This document shows positions 48,722 to 58,089 of a stretch of DNA of 64,000 nt, piece after piece. The stretch comes from Acidovorax sp. sif1233 (GTDB taxonomy: Bacteria; Pseudomonadota; Gammaproteobacteria; Burkholderiales; Burkholderiaceae_C). Where the stretch lies: assembly GCF_019218755.1 (NCBI RefSeq), contig NZ_JAHUWZ010000003.1:62001-126000 (forward strand), written 5' to 3'. Each line of letters opens with the position of its first letter. The stretch's first letter is position 1. Position numbers and translations under genes: made by a program. A model generated the notes under the pieces. That model was given only the letters and a program-made list of their open reading frames with translations, was not told where the DNA came from and searched no databases.

Positions 48722-49134
48722 TGAACACCATCGCTCCAAACCTCTGTTCCAGTTGGTTTGGGGGGCGAGTCCGCTTCATTGACCTTCCCACTCACACTGA
48801 TGAGCGAGGCAATCTGCTGCCCCTCGATTTTGATAGCCTGCCCTTCACGCCACGCCGCGCATTCACAGTGACAGATGCCCCAACCGGATCCATTCGGGGG
48901 GAGCATGGCCACCGCAGCGGGGAACAACTCCTCATTTGCTTGCATGGAAAGATCGGCCTCTTGCTCAGAAAGGGGCACGAAGAAGTGGATACTGTGCTGA
49001 CACCAGCCGGACCAGGCCTCCTTTTAGGAGCTGGCGTGTGGTGCCGCCAGACTTATTTGGTTTCGGATTCCTCACTTTTAGTATTGGCCAGCGAACCCTA
49101 TGATCCCGGATCATATGTCTCGACCTGGAATTAA
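48721..49134 (+). CDS. FdtA/QdtA/WxcM-like cupin (sugar 3,4-ketoisomerase family)
   Basis: A 137-residue cupin. The catalytic loop RGEHGHR (59-65) is the hallmark of dTDP-4-keto-6-deoxyglucose 3,4-ketoisomerases, and SGEQLLICLHG carries the second cupin motif. Such enzymes make precursors of 3-amino-3,6-dideoxy sugars. The aminotransferase and acetyltransferase that usually follow are absent, so the sugar made here is not certain. The start codon overlaps the previous stop (TGATG). Confidence 0.85.
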   Translation: MNTIAPNLCSSWFGGRVRFIDLPTHTDERGNLLPLDFDSLPFTPRRAFTVTDAPTGSIRGEHGHRSGEQLLICLHGKIGLLLRKGHEEVDTVLTPAGPGLLLGAGVWCRQTYLVSDSSLLVLASEPYDPGSYVSTWN

Positions 49135-49139
49135 GACAT

Positions 49140-50348
49140 ATGCGAAATCCCCCCCGAATTGCCATCCTTGGTGCTGGCATCATGGGCTGCTCTGCAGCGC
49201 TGTTTTTTGCCCGCAAAGGAATCGAAGTATCCATCTTCGATATGGCTGAACAACCGTTCAGTGCGGCAAGCCGATGGAACGAAGGAAAAATCCACTTGGG
49301 GTGCCTCTACAGCGCAGATCCATCGCTAAGCACGGCGGATCATGTGATTCCCGGCGGTCTCAGATTTCGGCCATTGATAGAGGAATTGATCGGCACGTCC
49401 CTCGCTCCAGCCATTACCTCCGAAGACGACCTGTTTTTTTGCCATCGCAAATCCGTGACTTCTGCATCGGAAATGAAGACGTACATGGAGAAAGTCGTTG
49501 AGCGCGTGCGATCTCACCCAGATGCAGCGCGATATCTAGCAGATGCGTCTGAAAGTCGGATTCACCAGCTGAGCTCTTCCGAACTGGCTGGTTTCACATC
49601 GTCGCCAGATATTGTTGCAGGCTTTCGGGTTCCAGAAAGATCCGTTGATACCAATTGGGTCGCCGAGCGGTTTATACCTGCGATGGGCGCTGAAAAATTG
49701 ATTCAACAATTTATGGGAACCCGTGTCATGGCTGCACGGCCCGCAGAGGTTGGAATCAACGGCACGTGGAAAATAGAGACTTCCGCAGGCATATTTGGCC
49801 CATACGACTACGTAATAAACTCGCTCTGGCAAGGTCGTTTAGCGATAGATCGAACTGCGGGGCTAGAGCCGACAGGAGTTTGGTCGAACAGGTACCGTCA
49901 ATCGCTTTTCTTGCACACTGCAGAACCGGTTCATGCCCCTTGCGCTGTCATCGCCACCGGACCATTCGGAGACATAAAAAACTACAACGGGCGCGATTTT
50001 TACCTCTCCTGGTATCCCGATGGTTTGCGTGTAGACAGCTCTGACATTTCACCACCGGAGCCTCATTTAGCATCCAAAGATGCTGAGGATATATCGAATT
50101 CCATTCTCAATCATCTTCAAGCCTTATTGCCGTGGGTAGCGAAAATCCGCGAGCAAGCAGAGCGTTCCACCCTTGAAGGTGGATGGGTTTTTGCCGCCGG
50201 CCAAGGAGCACTTTCGGATCGAAAATCAACGCTGCACCGCCGTTCTGATTATGGAACTACAAAATTGGGGAACTATATTTCCATCGACACTGGAAAATAC
50301 TCAACGGCGCCCGCCCTGGCTCAGGCCCTGGTAGAAAATATCATATGA
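49140..50348 (+). CDS. FAD-dependent oxidoreductase of a surface-glycan module
   Basis: A 402-residue DAO-like flavoprotein. The FAD-binding GxGxxG (GAGIMG, 11-16), acidic end of the second strand (SIFDM) and SRWNEGKIHLG motif (about 44-54) are present; the C-terminal part has VINSLWQGRLAID and a DTGKYSTAP finish. Proteins of this kind occur in polysaccharide or nucleotide-sugar clusters, but I cannot name the substrate. It starts 5 bp after the cupin stop and shares the AT-rich composition. Confidence 0.82.
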   Translation: MRNPPRIAILGAGIMGCSAALFFARKGIEVSIFDMAEQPFSAASRWNEGKIHLGCLYSADPSLSTADHVIPGGLRFRPLIEELIGTSLAPAITSEDDLFFCHRKSVTSASEMKTYMEKVVERVRSHPDAARYLADASESRIHQLSSSELAGFTSSPDIVAGFRVPERSVDTNWVAERFIPAMGAEKLIQQFMGTRVMAARPAEVGINGTWKIETSAGIFGPYDYVINSLWQGRLAIDRTAGLEPTGVWSNRYRQSLFLHTAEPVHAPCAVIATGPFGDIKNYNGRDFYLSWYPDGLRVDSSDISPPEPHLASKDAEDISNSILNHLQALLPWVAKIREQAERSTLEGGWVFAAGQGALSDRKSTLHRRSDYGTTKLGNYISIDTGKYSTAPALAQALVENII

Positions 50349-50388
50349 ACGTGGAATAACTATCACATTTAGGTGTGATTGATAGTTT

Positions 50389-50508
50389 CTAAAAATTCCC
50401 TTGATTGCTTACCACCGCAGGCAGCGAGCGGCGTCGAGCAAGCGACAGCCGCTGCGAACGCTCCTCATCCGACAGCACCAGTTCAGTCTTCGGTCTGCCT
50501 GTCCTCAT
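50389..50508 (-). pseudogene. 5' remnant of an IS630-family transposase gene
   Basis: The 39-codon reading frame begins [20 protein letters not shown] and continues LSLARRRSLP before running off into unrelated sequence and a TAG. The opening is the typical N-terminus of IS630-type transposases, which normally exceed 330 residues, so nearly all of the gene is lost. It lies between the AT-rich glycan genes and the surface-protein gene, and its upstream part overlaps the 3' end of the latter. Confidence 0.75.
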
Positions 50509-53500
50509 CGCGGTATCTCCGTTTCAAAGATACCTCACTGGTACGCACGATAAGTACCAGTTGTTCACGAGACGGAGCACCAGTCCACAGAACGGCTATT
50601 GCAGCCAGCATCAAGGACAACAACAGCACACCCCACTGGGAAAGCGTTGGAATCCCCGTGGAGACTGCGGCCAGTGCCACACCGCCCGGATCCGGGATAG
50701 AGCCATTCAGCGCTAGATCATCATCCCCCAAGCCGCCATCCGTAAGTACCAGCGTGACTGTGTTGCCGGTGATCGTCGCTCCGGGGAACGGGTACCAGTG
50801 GGGAGCACCCTGGCCCGGCGTAGGGCCGTATTTCATGTACACGGCGCCGGATGGGAACGGCTGCGGATAAGTCAGCGTGATGGTCACTGCGGCACCGTTG
50901 GTGCAACCTCCGACGATCACATCGAATAAGCCCTGGGGAAACACATACCCGGCCGTGCCCCCAGAAGGCGGCGAGCCCGCGCCTCCCGTGCGGGGGATGA
51001 AATTCGCCTGGTCAAAACCGCAGCCAGCCGGCCCCGACAGGCTGGCATTCACCGTACCGCCTCCGGTGGGGCTGATGCCCGTCGCCGTGGTGGGGCGCGA
51101 ACGCATCACGGTGACCGTGTAGTTTTTGGTGGAGCCGCTCTGGGCGGTCACTTGCACAGTGACCATGTTGTTGCCGACGTTCAGCGCAATGGGGGCCGAC
51201 GCGTTGCCGCTGGGCGTGGCAACGCCGTTGACCATGACACTCGCACTGCCATCGGCCACGGTGGGGGTGACGGTGATGGAGCTGTCGGGCACGGTAGCGG
51301 TGTAGTTCTGCTGGGCCGCGCTGAATACCGGGCTCAGGGTGCCGCTCGACAACAACAATGCGCCCAGGTCGTTATTCGACGAGACCGCACGCGTCACGGT
51401 GACCGTGTAGGTCTTGGTGGTGCCATTCTGCGCGGTGACCACGACCGTGACGGTGTTCGCACCGGTGTTCATGGCGATGGCGCCGGAGGCATTGCCGCTG
51501 GCCACGGCAACGCCGTTGACCGTCACCGCTGCGTTCGGTTCATTGACCGTCGGCGTGACGGTGATGCTGGTGGTCGCGGCCGCGATCGACATCGTGTAGC
51601 CCGTGGTGCTCGGCGCAAACGCCGGGCTGATGCTGCCGCCCGGCAACGCCAGGGCCGACAGGTTGGCGTCGCCCGATCCCGCCCGCGTCACCGTCACCGT
51701 GTAGGTCTTGGTGGTGGTGCCGTCCTGCGCTGTCACGACGGTGGTAATGGTGTTGGCACCCACCGCCAGCGCAATCGCGCCCGAGGCACTGCCGCTGGTG
51801 GTGGCCACCCCGTTCACTGTGACGCTGGCAGTGGCATCGGCCACGGTTGGCGTCACGGTGAGGGAGGTGGTGGCGTTGCCGACGCTGGCCGTGTAGCTGG
51901 TGGTGCCAGCGGCAAAGGCAGGCGCCAAGGTGCCACTGGACAAGGACAGCGCAGACAGATCAGCGTCACCCGAAGGCAGCGCGCGCGTGATGGTCACGGT
52001 GTAGCTTTTGGTCGCGCCGTTCTGGGCGGTGACGACGATGGTGACCGTGTTACTGCCCGGGTTCATCGCGATGGCACCCGAGGCGGCCCCGCCGGTGACA
52101 GCCACCCCGTTGACGGTGATGCTGGAGGTGCCAGCGGCCGCGGTGGGGGTGACGGTAAGGCTGGAGGTGCCGGCCGCGATGGAGGCGACATAGCCCGTCG
52201 TGCCCGATGCGAACACCGGGCTCAAAGTGCCGCTAGAGAGGCTCAGCGCAGACAAGTCAGCGTTGGACGACGCGGCACGGGTCACGGTGACGGTATACGT
52301 CTTGGTCGTGGTGCCGTCCTGGGCCGTAACGACCGTGGTCAGGGTGTTGCTGCCCACATTCAGCGCAATCGCGCCCGAGGCATTGCCGCTGGTAGTGGCC
52401 ACACCGTTCACGGTGACGCTAGCGGTACCGGCGGCCACGGTCGGGGTCACCGTGAGCGAGGTGGTGGCGTTGCTGACGCTGGCCGTGTAGCTGGTGGTGC
52501 CAGCTGCAAACGCAGGCGCCAAGGTGCCGCTGGACAGCGACAGCGCAGACAAGTCGGCATTGGACGACCCGGCCCGGGTCACGGTCACGGTGTAGCTCAG
52601 CGGCGTGCCGTTCTGCGCGGTGACGGTGACGGTGATGGTGTTGCTACCGACGTTCAGCGCAATCGCGCCCGAGGCGTTGCCGCTGGTGGTGGCCACGCCA
52701 TTGACGGTGACGCTGGCGGTAGCGTCGGCCACGGTGGGGGTGGCGGTCAACGACGTGGTGGCATTGCCCACACTGGCCGTGTAGCCGGTGGTGCCCGAGG
52801 CAAACGCGGGGGTCAGTGCGCCGCTTGAAAGCGACAGCGCGCCCAGTTGGTTGTTGCCCGACGCGGCCGCGCGGGTGACGGTGGTGGTGTAGGTGCTGGT
52901 CGTGGTGCCGTCCTGGGCGGTCACGACGGTGGTAATCGTGTTGGAGCCCACTGCCAACGCAATGGCCCCCGACGCATTGCCGCTGGTGACAGCGACACCG
53001 TTGACGGTGACGCTGGCAGTGGCATCGGCCACGGTGGGCGTGGCAGTGAGCGATGTTGTAGTGAAGGGCACGCTGGCCGTGTAGGAGGTGGTGCCCGAGG
53101 CGAACACGGGGTTCAAAGTACCTGCCGAGAGCGCTAGGTTGCTCAGGTTGGCATTGCTCGAGGGCGGTGCCGCGCGCGTGACGGTGATGGTGTAGGTCTT
53201 AGTGGTGCTCCCGTCGAGAGCCGTGACGACGGTGGTGATGGTGTTGGAGCCGACGTTCAGCGCAATAGCCCCTGAGGCGGTGCCGCTGGCAACGGTCACA
53301 CCGTTGACGGTGACGGTTGCGCCCGGAGTGTCGACCGTTGGCGTGACAGTCGTGCTGGTTATTGCGTTGGCGACCGTAAAGCCGTAGCTGGTTGTCGCGG
53401 CCAAGAATGAAAAGCCGCCGGACGACGCCGACAGGGCACTCAAGTCGGCATTGCCGGTGGGCTCGGTGAACACGAAGTTGTTGAAACCTTCCTGCCACAG

Positions 53501-54622
53501 CTGGTTGGGCGCTCCGGCGCTGCCAGTGGTGGTGATCCGGACCTCGTCGACATTTCCGAAGTCCGCCAGCAGATTGACGGTGACGTTGGAGCCGCCCGCA
53601 TCGGCAACAAAGGGATGGCCGGCACCCGTTGCCACGCCGTTGCGGTAGCCGGTGGCGGTATAGGTCGCTCCCAGCGCCTGCACGTCCTGGATGACGAAAC
53701 TGGTGATGCCGAACAGACGGTTCAACTGGCTTTTGATGACAAGCGCGCCGACCGGGTTCAACGTGCTGAAGATCAGCATGGAGTTGCTGCCGCTGCTGGT
53801 CAGGTCGAAGTTCGTGACACTGCCGCTGAGCGTATTGCCGACGTTGGCGAAGTAGATCTCGTATTCGATGTTGGGAAAATGGATCTGGGCCGAGAGATTG
53901 CTGTCGAGGAACTTGGAGACCGTGAACGTGTTATCCGCGAGGGTCGGATTGATCGACAAGGTGCCAGCGACGGTGGGCAGGACATGGCGGTACGAGGGGA
54001 AGGCCAGGACCGTGCTGCGCAATGGGCCGGTACGGTGTTCCAGCAGCCAGTCGCCGCCTTGACCGGCATCACCCGTGAGGTTGGTGGACGCGGCAACCTG
54101 TGCACCGGTTGCCTCGGCTAGCAGGGCCATGAATGCCTGGCCTTCAGCGCCCCGCCCCACCTCGCAACCGTACAGCAGCAGGTCGGCCTCGTCGCCAAGC
54201 GCCTCGCGAATGCGCGCGAGGTCCGGGCCCCTCCCCCGCAATGCCTGGCTGTCGAGGGTCAGCGAGCCCAGGGCCAATGCACCTTGCGCACCATGCGAGA
54301 TCAAATGAACGGCGGAGATGTTCTTGCGGCCCGACAGCGCGTCGGCCATCTGGCGCAAGCCATCAGTCCTGGCATCCAGCACGACAACCTCTGCCGCTGA
54401 ACCCGCGCCAGCCATCAACGCTTCGTGGTGGGCCACATCATCTTCAATGAAAAGTACCGCCGTGCGTGCCAGGGCAGGGGTCGGCAGCGCCGCGGCGAAC
54501 GCCAGCGAAGAAGCCGCCCCCAATATCCAGAAAAAACCCGCCACCCACAGCGCCCGGAGAAAAACAACTTCTGAAAGTTTTTTCCCCAGATATCCCTCAT
54601 TGATTTTTTTCACTAATTGCAA
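50483..54622 (-). CDS. Large repetitive surface protein: DUF4347, cadherin-like repeats, choice-of-anchor U, IPTL-CTERM
   Basis: A 1379-residue exported protein. Order: signal region (1-45), DUF4347 domain (about 53-215, [35 protein letters not shown]), a beta-rich domain (about 215-390), eight cadherin-like beta-sandwich repeats of 97-99 residues (about 390-1175, each opening N-x-D-L-S-A-L), a choice-of-anchor U-like domain with HWYPFPG and [13 protein letters not shown], and an IPTLSQWG sorting signal with membrane helix near 1333-1355. IPTL-CTERM proteins are processed by exosortase H, not seen here. After the helix the usual short basic end is replaced by about 25 residues read from an IS630 scar. 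The start is uncertain: TTG at 54622 or GTG at 54613, neither with a good ribosome site. Confidence 0.85.
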   Translation of the reverse strand: MQLVKKINEGYLGKKLSEVVFLRALWVAGFFWILGAASSLAFAAALPTPALARTAVLFIEDDVAHHEALMAGAGSAAEVVVLDARTDGLRQMADALSGRKNISAVHLISHGAQGALALGSLTLDSQALRGRGPDLARIREALGDEADLLLYGCEVGRGAEGQAFMALLAEATGAQVAASTNLTGDAGQGGDWLLEHRTGPLRSTVLAFPSYRHVLPTVAGTLSINPTLADNTFTVSKFLDSNLSAQIHFPNIEYEIYFANVGNTLSGSVTNFDLTSSGSNSMLIFSTLNPVGALVIKSQLNRLFGITSFVIQDVQALGATYTATGYRNGVATGAGHPFVADAGGSNVTVNLLADFGNVDEVRITTTGSAGAPNQLWQEGFNNFVFTEPTGNADLSALSASSGGFSFLAATTSYGFTVANAITSTTVTPTVDTPGATVTVNGVTVASGTASGAIALNVGSNTITTVVTALDGSTTKTYTITVTRAAPPSSNANLSNLALSAGTLNPVFASGTTSYTASVPFTTTSLTATPTVADATASVTVNGVAVTSGNASGAIALAVGSNTITTVVTAQDGTTTSTYTTTVTRAAASGNNQLGALSLSSGALTPAFASGTTGYTASVGNATTSLTATPTVADATASVTVNGVATTSGNASGAIALNVGSNTITVTVTAQNGTPLSYTVTVTRAGSSNADLSALSLSSGTLAPAFAAGTTSYTASVSNATTSLTVTPTVAAGTASVTVNGVATTSGNASGAIALNVGSNTLTTVVTAQDGTTTKTYTVTVTRAASSNADLSALSLSSGTLSPVFASGTTGYVASIAAGTSSLTVTPTAAAGTSSITVNGVAVTGGAASGAIAMNPGSNTVTIVVTAQNGATKSYTVTITRALPSGDADLSALSLSSGTLAPAFAAGTTSYTASVGNATTSLTVTPTVADATASVTVNGVATTSGSASGAIALAVGANTITTVVTAQDGTTTKTYTVTVTRAGSGDANLSALALPGGSISPAFAPSTTGYTMSIAAATTSITVTPTVNEPNAAVTVNGVAVASGNASGAIAMNTGANTVTVVVTAQNGTTKTYTVTVTRAVSSNNDLGALLLSSGTLSPVFSAAQQNYTATVPDSSITVTPTVADGSASVMVNGVATPSGNASAPIALNVGNNMVTVQVTAQSGSTKNYTVTVMRSRPTTATGISPTGGGTVNASLSGPAGCGFDQANFIPRTGGAGSPPSGGTAGYVFPQGLFDVIVGGCTNGAAVTITLTYPQPFPSGAVYMKYGPTPGQGAPHWYPFPGATITGNTVTLVLTDGGLGDDDLALNGSIPDPGGVALAAVSTGIPTLSQWGVLLLSLMLAAIAVLWTGAPSREQLVLIVRTSEVSLKRRYRDEDRQTED
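51100..53455 (-). repeat. Eight tandem coding repeats of about 295 bp
   Basis: DNA encoding the eight cadherin-like units. Several neighbours (units 3, 4 and 6 in protein order) are nearly identical in protein sequence over stretches such as [12 protein letters not shown] and [12 protein letters not shown], and long runs match at DNA level. This suggests recent duplication or gene conversion and makes copy-number change between strains likely. Confidence 0.85.
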
Positions 54623-54802
54623 TCAGTAAATTTGAAATTGAATGCAGTAAATCATGATTCCTTATAAATAACCATTGATATATTAAATTCAGCAATAAAG
54701 CGCTTGAAATGCAACACCAGACAAAAACCACATGGCGAATGACCCGGCCGGCGTCTTCTCGTTCCGCCGCCCGCTGCAGAAAAGCCACCCAAAAAACAAA
54801 AA

Positions 54803-54834
54803 AGGCCCCGGCCGGTGATCACCGGCCGGGGCCT
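54803..54834. terminator. Bidirectional terminator between gabD and the surface-protein gene
   Basis: A perfect 32-bp palindrome (AGGCCCCGGCCGGTGA and its complement), flanked by an A run on the left and T run on the right. It terminates leftward transcripts from gabD and would also stop rightward read-through. Confidence 0.88.
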
Positions 54835-54855
54835 TTTTATCGGGTTCGCGTTGTC

Positions 54856-56292
54856 TCACACGTTCATGATCGACACCAGGCGCGTGTTCATGTGTGCCTC
54901 GATGGCCTCCGGGCCGCCTTCGGAGCCGTAGCCCGAATCCTTCAAGCCGCCGAACGGCAGCTCTGCGGCAGGAGCAGCAGCCTGGTTGATCCACAGCATG
55001 CCCACTTCCAGCCGCTGCGCCAGCAGGTGGGCGTTCTTCAGCGAGGTGGTGAAGGCATAGCCGGCCAGGCCGAACGGCAGGCGGTTGGCCTCGGCGATCG
55101 CGTCCTCGATCTTCTCGAAGCCGCGCACGGCCGCCACGGGGCCGAAGGGTTCTTCGTTGACGATGCGGGCGGACAGCGGCACGTCGTTGAGCACGGTGGG
55201 CTGGAAGAAGTTGCCTTCGGTGCCGATGCGCTCGCCACCGGCCAGCACCTTGGCGCCCTGCTGCACCGCGTCGGCCAGCAGGTCGGCCATGGCGGTGATG
55301 CGGCGCGGGTTGGCCAGCGGGCCCATCTGCGTGCCGGCGGCCAGGCCGTCGCCCACTTTCAGGCCCTGGGCGTACTTGGCGAAGGCCGCGACGAACTCGG
55401 CACGGATGCTCTCGTGCACCAGGTAGCGGGTGGGCGAGATGCAGACCTGGCCCGCGTTGCGGAACTTGGCGCCGCTCCCGATCTTGATGGCCAGCTCCAG
55501 GTCGGCGTCTTCGGCCACGATCACGGGGGCATGGCCGCCCAGCTCCATGGTCACGCGCTTCATGTGCTTGCCGGCCAGCGCCGCCAGCTGCTTGCCCACG
55601 GGCGTGGAGCCCGTGAACGTGACCTTGCGGATGACCGGGTGCGGAATGAGATAGCTGGAGATTTCAGCCGGGTCGCCATACACCAGGCCCACGGTGCCCG
55701 CGGGCACGCCGGCATCGGCAAACGCGCGGATCAGCTCGGCCGGGCTGGCGGGGGTTTCCTCGGGGGCCTTCACCAGGATGGAGCAGCCCGCGGCCAGCGC
55801 GGCGGCGAGCTTGCGCACGACCTGGTTGATGGGGAAGTTCCAGGGCGTGAAAGCCGCCACGGGGCCCACCGGGTCCTTGAGCACCATCTGCGTGGCCTTG
55901 AGGTTGCGCGAGGGCACGATGCGGCCGTACACGCGCAGGGATTCGTCGGCGAACCATTCGATGATGTCGGCCGAGGCCATGGTCTCGACCTTGGCTTCGG
56001 CCAGGGGCTTGCCCTGCTCCTGCACCATGACGGCCGCAATCGCCTCGGCGCGCTCGCGCATCAGCGCGGCGGCGCGGCGCATGGTCTTGGCGCGTTCGGC
56101 GGCGGGCATGTCGCGCCAGGCCTCGAATCCCTTTTGCGCGGCGGCGAGCGCCAGGTCCAGGTCGGCCTTGCCGGCATGGGCCACGCGGCCGATTTCCTGG
56201 CCGGTGGCCGGATTGAACACCGCGATGGTCTTGCCATCGGCGGCATCCTGCCATTGACCGGCAATGAAAAGTTGGGTGCTGGGGTAGCTCAT
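54856..56292 (-). CDS. gabD: NAD(P)-dependent succinate-semialdehyde dehydrogenase family protein
   Basis: A 478-residue aldehyde dehydrogenase, closest in wording to GabD. PWNFP (150-154), [11 protein letters not shown] (cofactor loop), catalytic Glu250 in MELGGHAP and nucleophile Cys284 in GQVCISPTR are intact. It oxidises succinate semialdehyde or a similar semialdehyde to the acid. No GABA transaminase is adjacent, so the exact substrate is unproved. Start ATG at 56292; the open frame upstream is non-conserved. Confidence 0.9.
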   Translation of the reverse strand: MSYPSTQLFIAGQWQDAADGKTIAVFNPATGQEIGRVAHAGKADLDLALAAAQKGFEAWRDMPAAERAKTMRRAAALMRERAEAIAAVMVQEQGKPLAEAKVETMASADIIEWFADESLRVYGRIVPSRNLKATQMVLKDPVGPVAAFTPWNFPINQVVRKLAAALAAGCSILVKAPEETPASPAELIRAFADAGVPAGTVGLVYGDPAEISSYLIPHPVIRKVTFTGSTPVGKQLAALAGKHMKRVTMELGGHAPVIVAEDADLELAIKIGSGAKFRNAGQVCISPTRYLVHESIRAEFVAAFAKYAQGLKVGDGLAAGTQMGPLANPRRITAMADLLADAVQQGAKVLAGGERIGTEGNFFQPTVLNDVPLSARIVNEEPFGPVAAVRGFEKIEDAIAEANRLPFGLAGYAFTTSLKNAHLLAQRLEVGMLWINQAAAPAAELPFGGLKDSGYGSEGGPEAIEAHMNTRLVSIMNV

Positions 56293-56500
56293 GCAAAGGC
56301 TCCTGATGACAAAACGGTGGTACGGACAACCTCGGGCCCGGCGCGGGCCGGACCAGACGGAAAACCGGACACTATAGGCGCCCGCGCGCCGCCCCGCAGA
56401 CAAGGCCGTGCAACCCCGCCCCGCGGAGCTGGCTATTGGCGGCCGTGGGCCACCCGTGCGGTGGCCACGCGCAGGGCGCGCCGCCGCCCCCCGCTTGCAC

Positions 56501-57997
56501 CTACTGCGCGGACGCGGCGGCCACCTGGGCGGTTGCCTCCCCACCCCAGCCACCCCCCAGCGCCCGGATGAGGCCCACCGTGGCCACGTATTGCGCCGTG
56601 CGCACCTGCAATGCCTGGCGGCGGTTGCGCAACTCGCTGCGGCGGGCGTCCAGCAGTTCGAGCTGGCTCACCAGGCCGTTGCGGTACCGCGCGTCCGACA
56701 GTTGCGTCGCACGGCGCGCGGCGGTCACCGCTCGCGCCTGGGCCTCGGCCTGGCCGGACAACAGGCGCAGTGAGGTCAACTGGTCCTCCACGTCGCGGAA
56801 GGCATTGAGCACCTGGCCCCGGTGGTCGGCCAGCGCGGCTTCGAGCCGGGTCTTCGCACCCTCGATCTGCGCATCGCGCTGGCCGCCGTCAAAGATCGGC
56901 AGCGACAGCAGCGCACCCACACCCCAGGCGCGGGCGGACCACTTGAACAAATCACCCAGCTCCGGCGATGCATGCCCCGCGTTGCCCGTGAGCGTGACGG
57001 CAGGGAACCACGCCTTCTGCGCCACGCCCACGCGGGCCTGCGCGGCCAGCACGGCGGTCTGGGCGGCCGACACATCGGGGCGGCGGGCCAGCACGGTGCC
57101 GGGCACGCCGGGCGGGATCACCGGCAGCGCCGCGTCGCCCGTGGCGGGGGCCAGCACAAAGCCGCTGGCCACCTCGCCCGCCAGAACGGCCAGGGCGTTG
57201 GTCAGCAGGGCCTGCTGGCGCTGCAGGGCCAGGGCGTCGGACTCCGTGGCGGCCACTTCGGTCTGCACGCGGGCCACGTCCAGTTCAGCCACGTCGCCCG
57301 CCTGCAGGCGGCGCTGCGTGAGGCGCAGCGTGCCTTCGTAGGCGGCCAGGCTCTCCTGCACCAGCACCTGCTCGGCCTGCACGGCGCGCAGTTGCAGATA
57401 GGTTTGCGCCACATCGGCCTGCACCATGAGGCGCGTGCTTTGCAGCAAGGCTTCGCGCGTGTCGGCGTCCAGGCGCGCGGCGTCGCTGGTTTGCGAGAGG
57501 CGGCCGAACAGGTCCAGCTCGTAGGAGGCGTTGAGCCCCGCCGTGCCCAGCGTGGCGGGTGCCGCGCTGCCGGTGGTGGCAGCGCCTGCCTGGCGCGCCA
57601 CGCCGGCCGAGGCGCCCACCTGCACCGAGCGGGCGGCGTCGGCAGAGCGCAGCAGCGAGCGCGCCTCGGCCAGCCGCGCGGCGGCCTGCTGGATGCTGGT
57701 GTTGGCCGTGCCCGCACGCTGCACCAGGTCGGCCAGCACCGGGTCTTGAAAGCCCAGCCACCATTCGCCGCGCGGCTGCGCCTCGGCGGGGGCGGCGACC
57801 GTCCAGGGTGCCGTGGGCAGCGTGTCGCCGCCGGCGGTGAAGCGGGTGGGCACGGGCACGCCCGCATGCGGCGCGGGGGCCACGGGCTGCGTCATGCAGC
57901 CGGCCAGCACCAGGGCGGCGGCCAGGGGCGCCAGCAGGCTGCGCTTGCGCACCGCCGGGGCGACGTCAGGGGAGTTCTTCAATAACGAATCGGTCAT
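56501..57997 (-). CDS. Outer-membrane efflux lipoprotein (NodT/OprM family)
   Basis: A 498-residue TolC-family channel with an N-terminal lipobox LAGC (Cys34) and two repeated helical halves ([45 protein letters not shown]). It is the exit duct of the RND pump encoded upstream, corresponding to OpcM/OprC/OprN. Its start codon overlaps the stop of a 31-codon ORF (ATGA). Confidence 0.93.
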   Translation of the reverse strand: MTDSLLKNSPDVAPAVRKRSLLAPLAAALVLAGCMTQPVAPAPHAGVPVPTRFTAGGDTLPTAPWTVAAPAEAQPRGEWWLGFQDPVLADLVQRAGTANTSIQQAAARLAEARSLLRSADAARSVQVGASAGVARQAGAATTGSAAPATLGTAGLNASYELDLFGRLSQTSDAARLDADTREALLQSTRLMVQADVAQTYLQLRAVQAEQVLVQESLAAYEGTLRLTQRRLQAGDVAELDVARVQTEVAATESDALALQRQQALLTNALAVLAGEVASGFVLAPATGDAALPVIPPGVPGTVLARRPDVSAAQTAVLAAQARVGVAQKAWFPAVTLTGNAGHASPELGDLFKWSARAWGVGALLSLPIFDGGQRDAQIEGAKTRLEAALADHRGQVLNAFRDVEDQLTSLRLLSGQAEAQARAVTAARRATQLSDARYRNGLVSQLELLDARRSELRNRRQALQVRTAQYVATVGLIRALGGGWGGEATAQVAAASAQ

Positions 57998-58089
57998 GCT
58001 TGGTCTCCGGCCCCATCAAATACACCCGCTGCATCCGGCAGCGTGGCGCGAGCGTCCAGGGCCACAAAGGTCGTTGTGGTCGTGTGCAT
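57994..58089 (-). CDS. 31-residue mini-ORF coupled between RND pump and channel genes
   Basis: Encodes a peptide opening MHTTTTTFVALDARATLPDA and ending GDQA. Its ATG overlaps the RND stop by one base (TGATG) and its TGA overlaps the channel start (ATGA), so ribosomes would be handed through it. It has no membrane helix or known motif. It may be a real small protein, a coupling device, or simply an unbroken spacer. Confidence 0.5.
   Translation of the reverse strand: MHTTTTTFVALDARATLPDAAGVFDGAGDQA

Noticed and set aside
50405-50716. Rightward ORFs over the IS remnant
   Set aside because: They run antisense to the transposase fragment and the surface-protein end, with no recognisable motif.
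51100-53455. Regular repeats considered as a CRISPR-like or satellite array
   Set aside because: The period is about 295 bp, in frame, and encodes cadherin-like domains of one protein.
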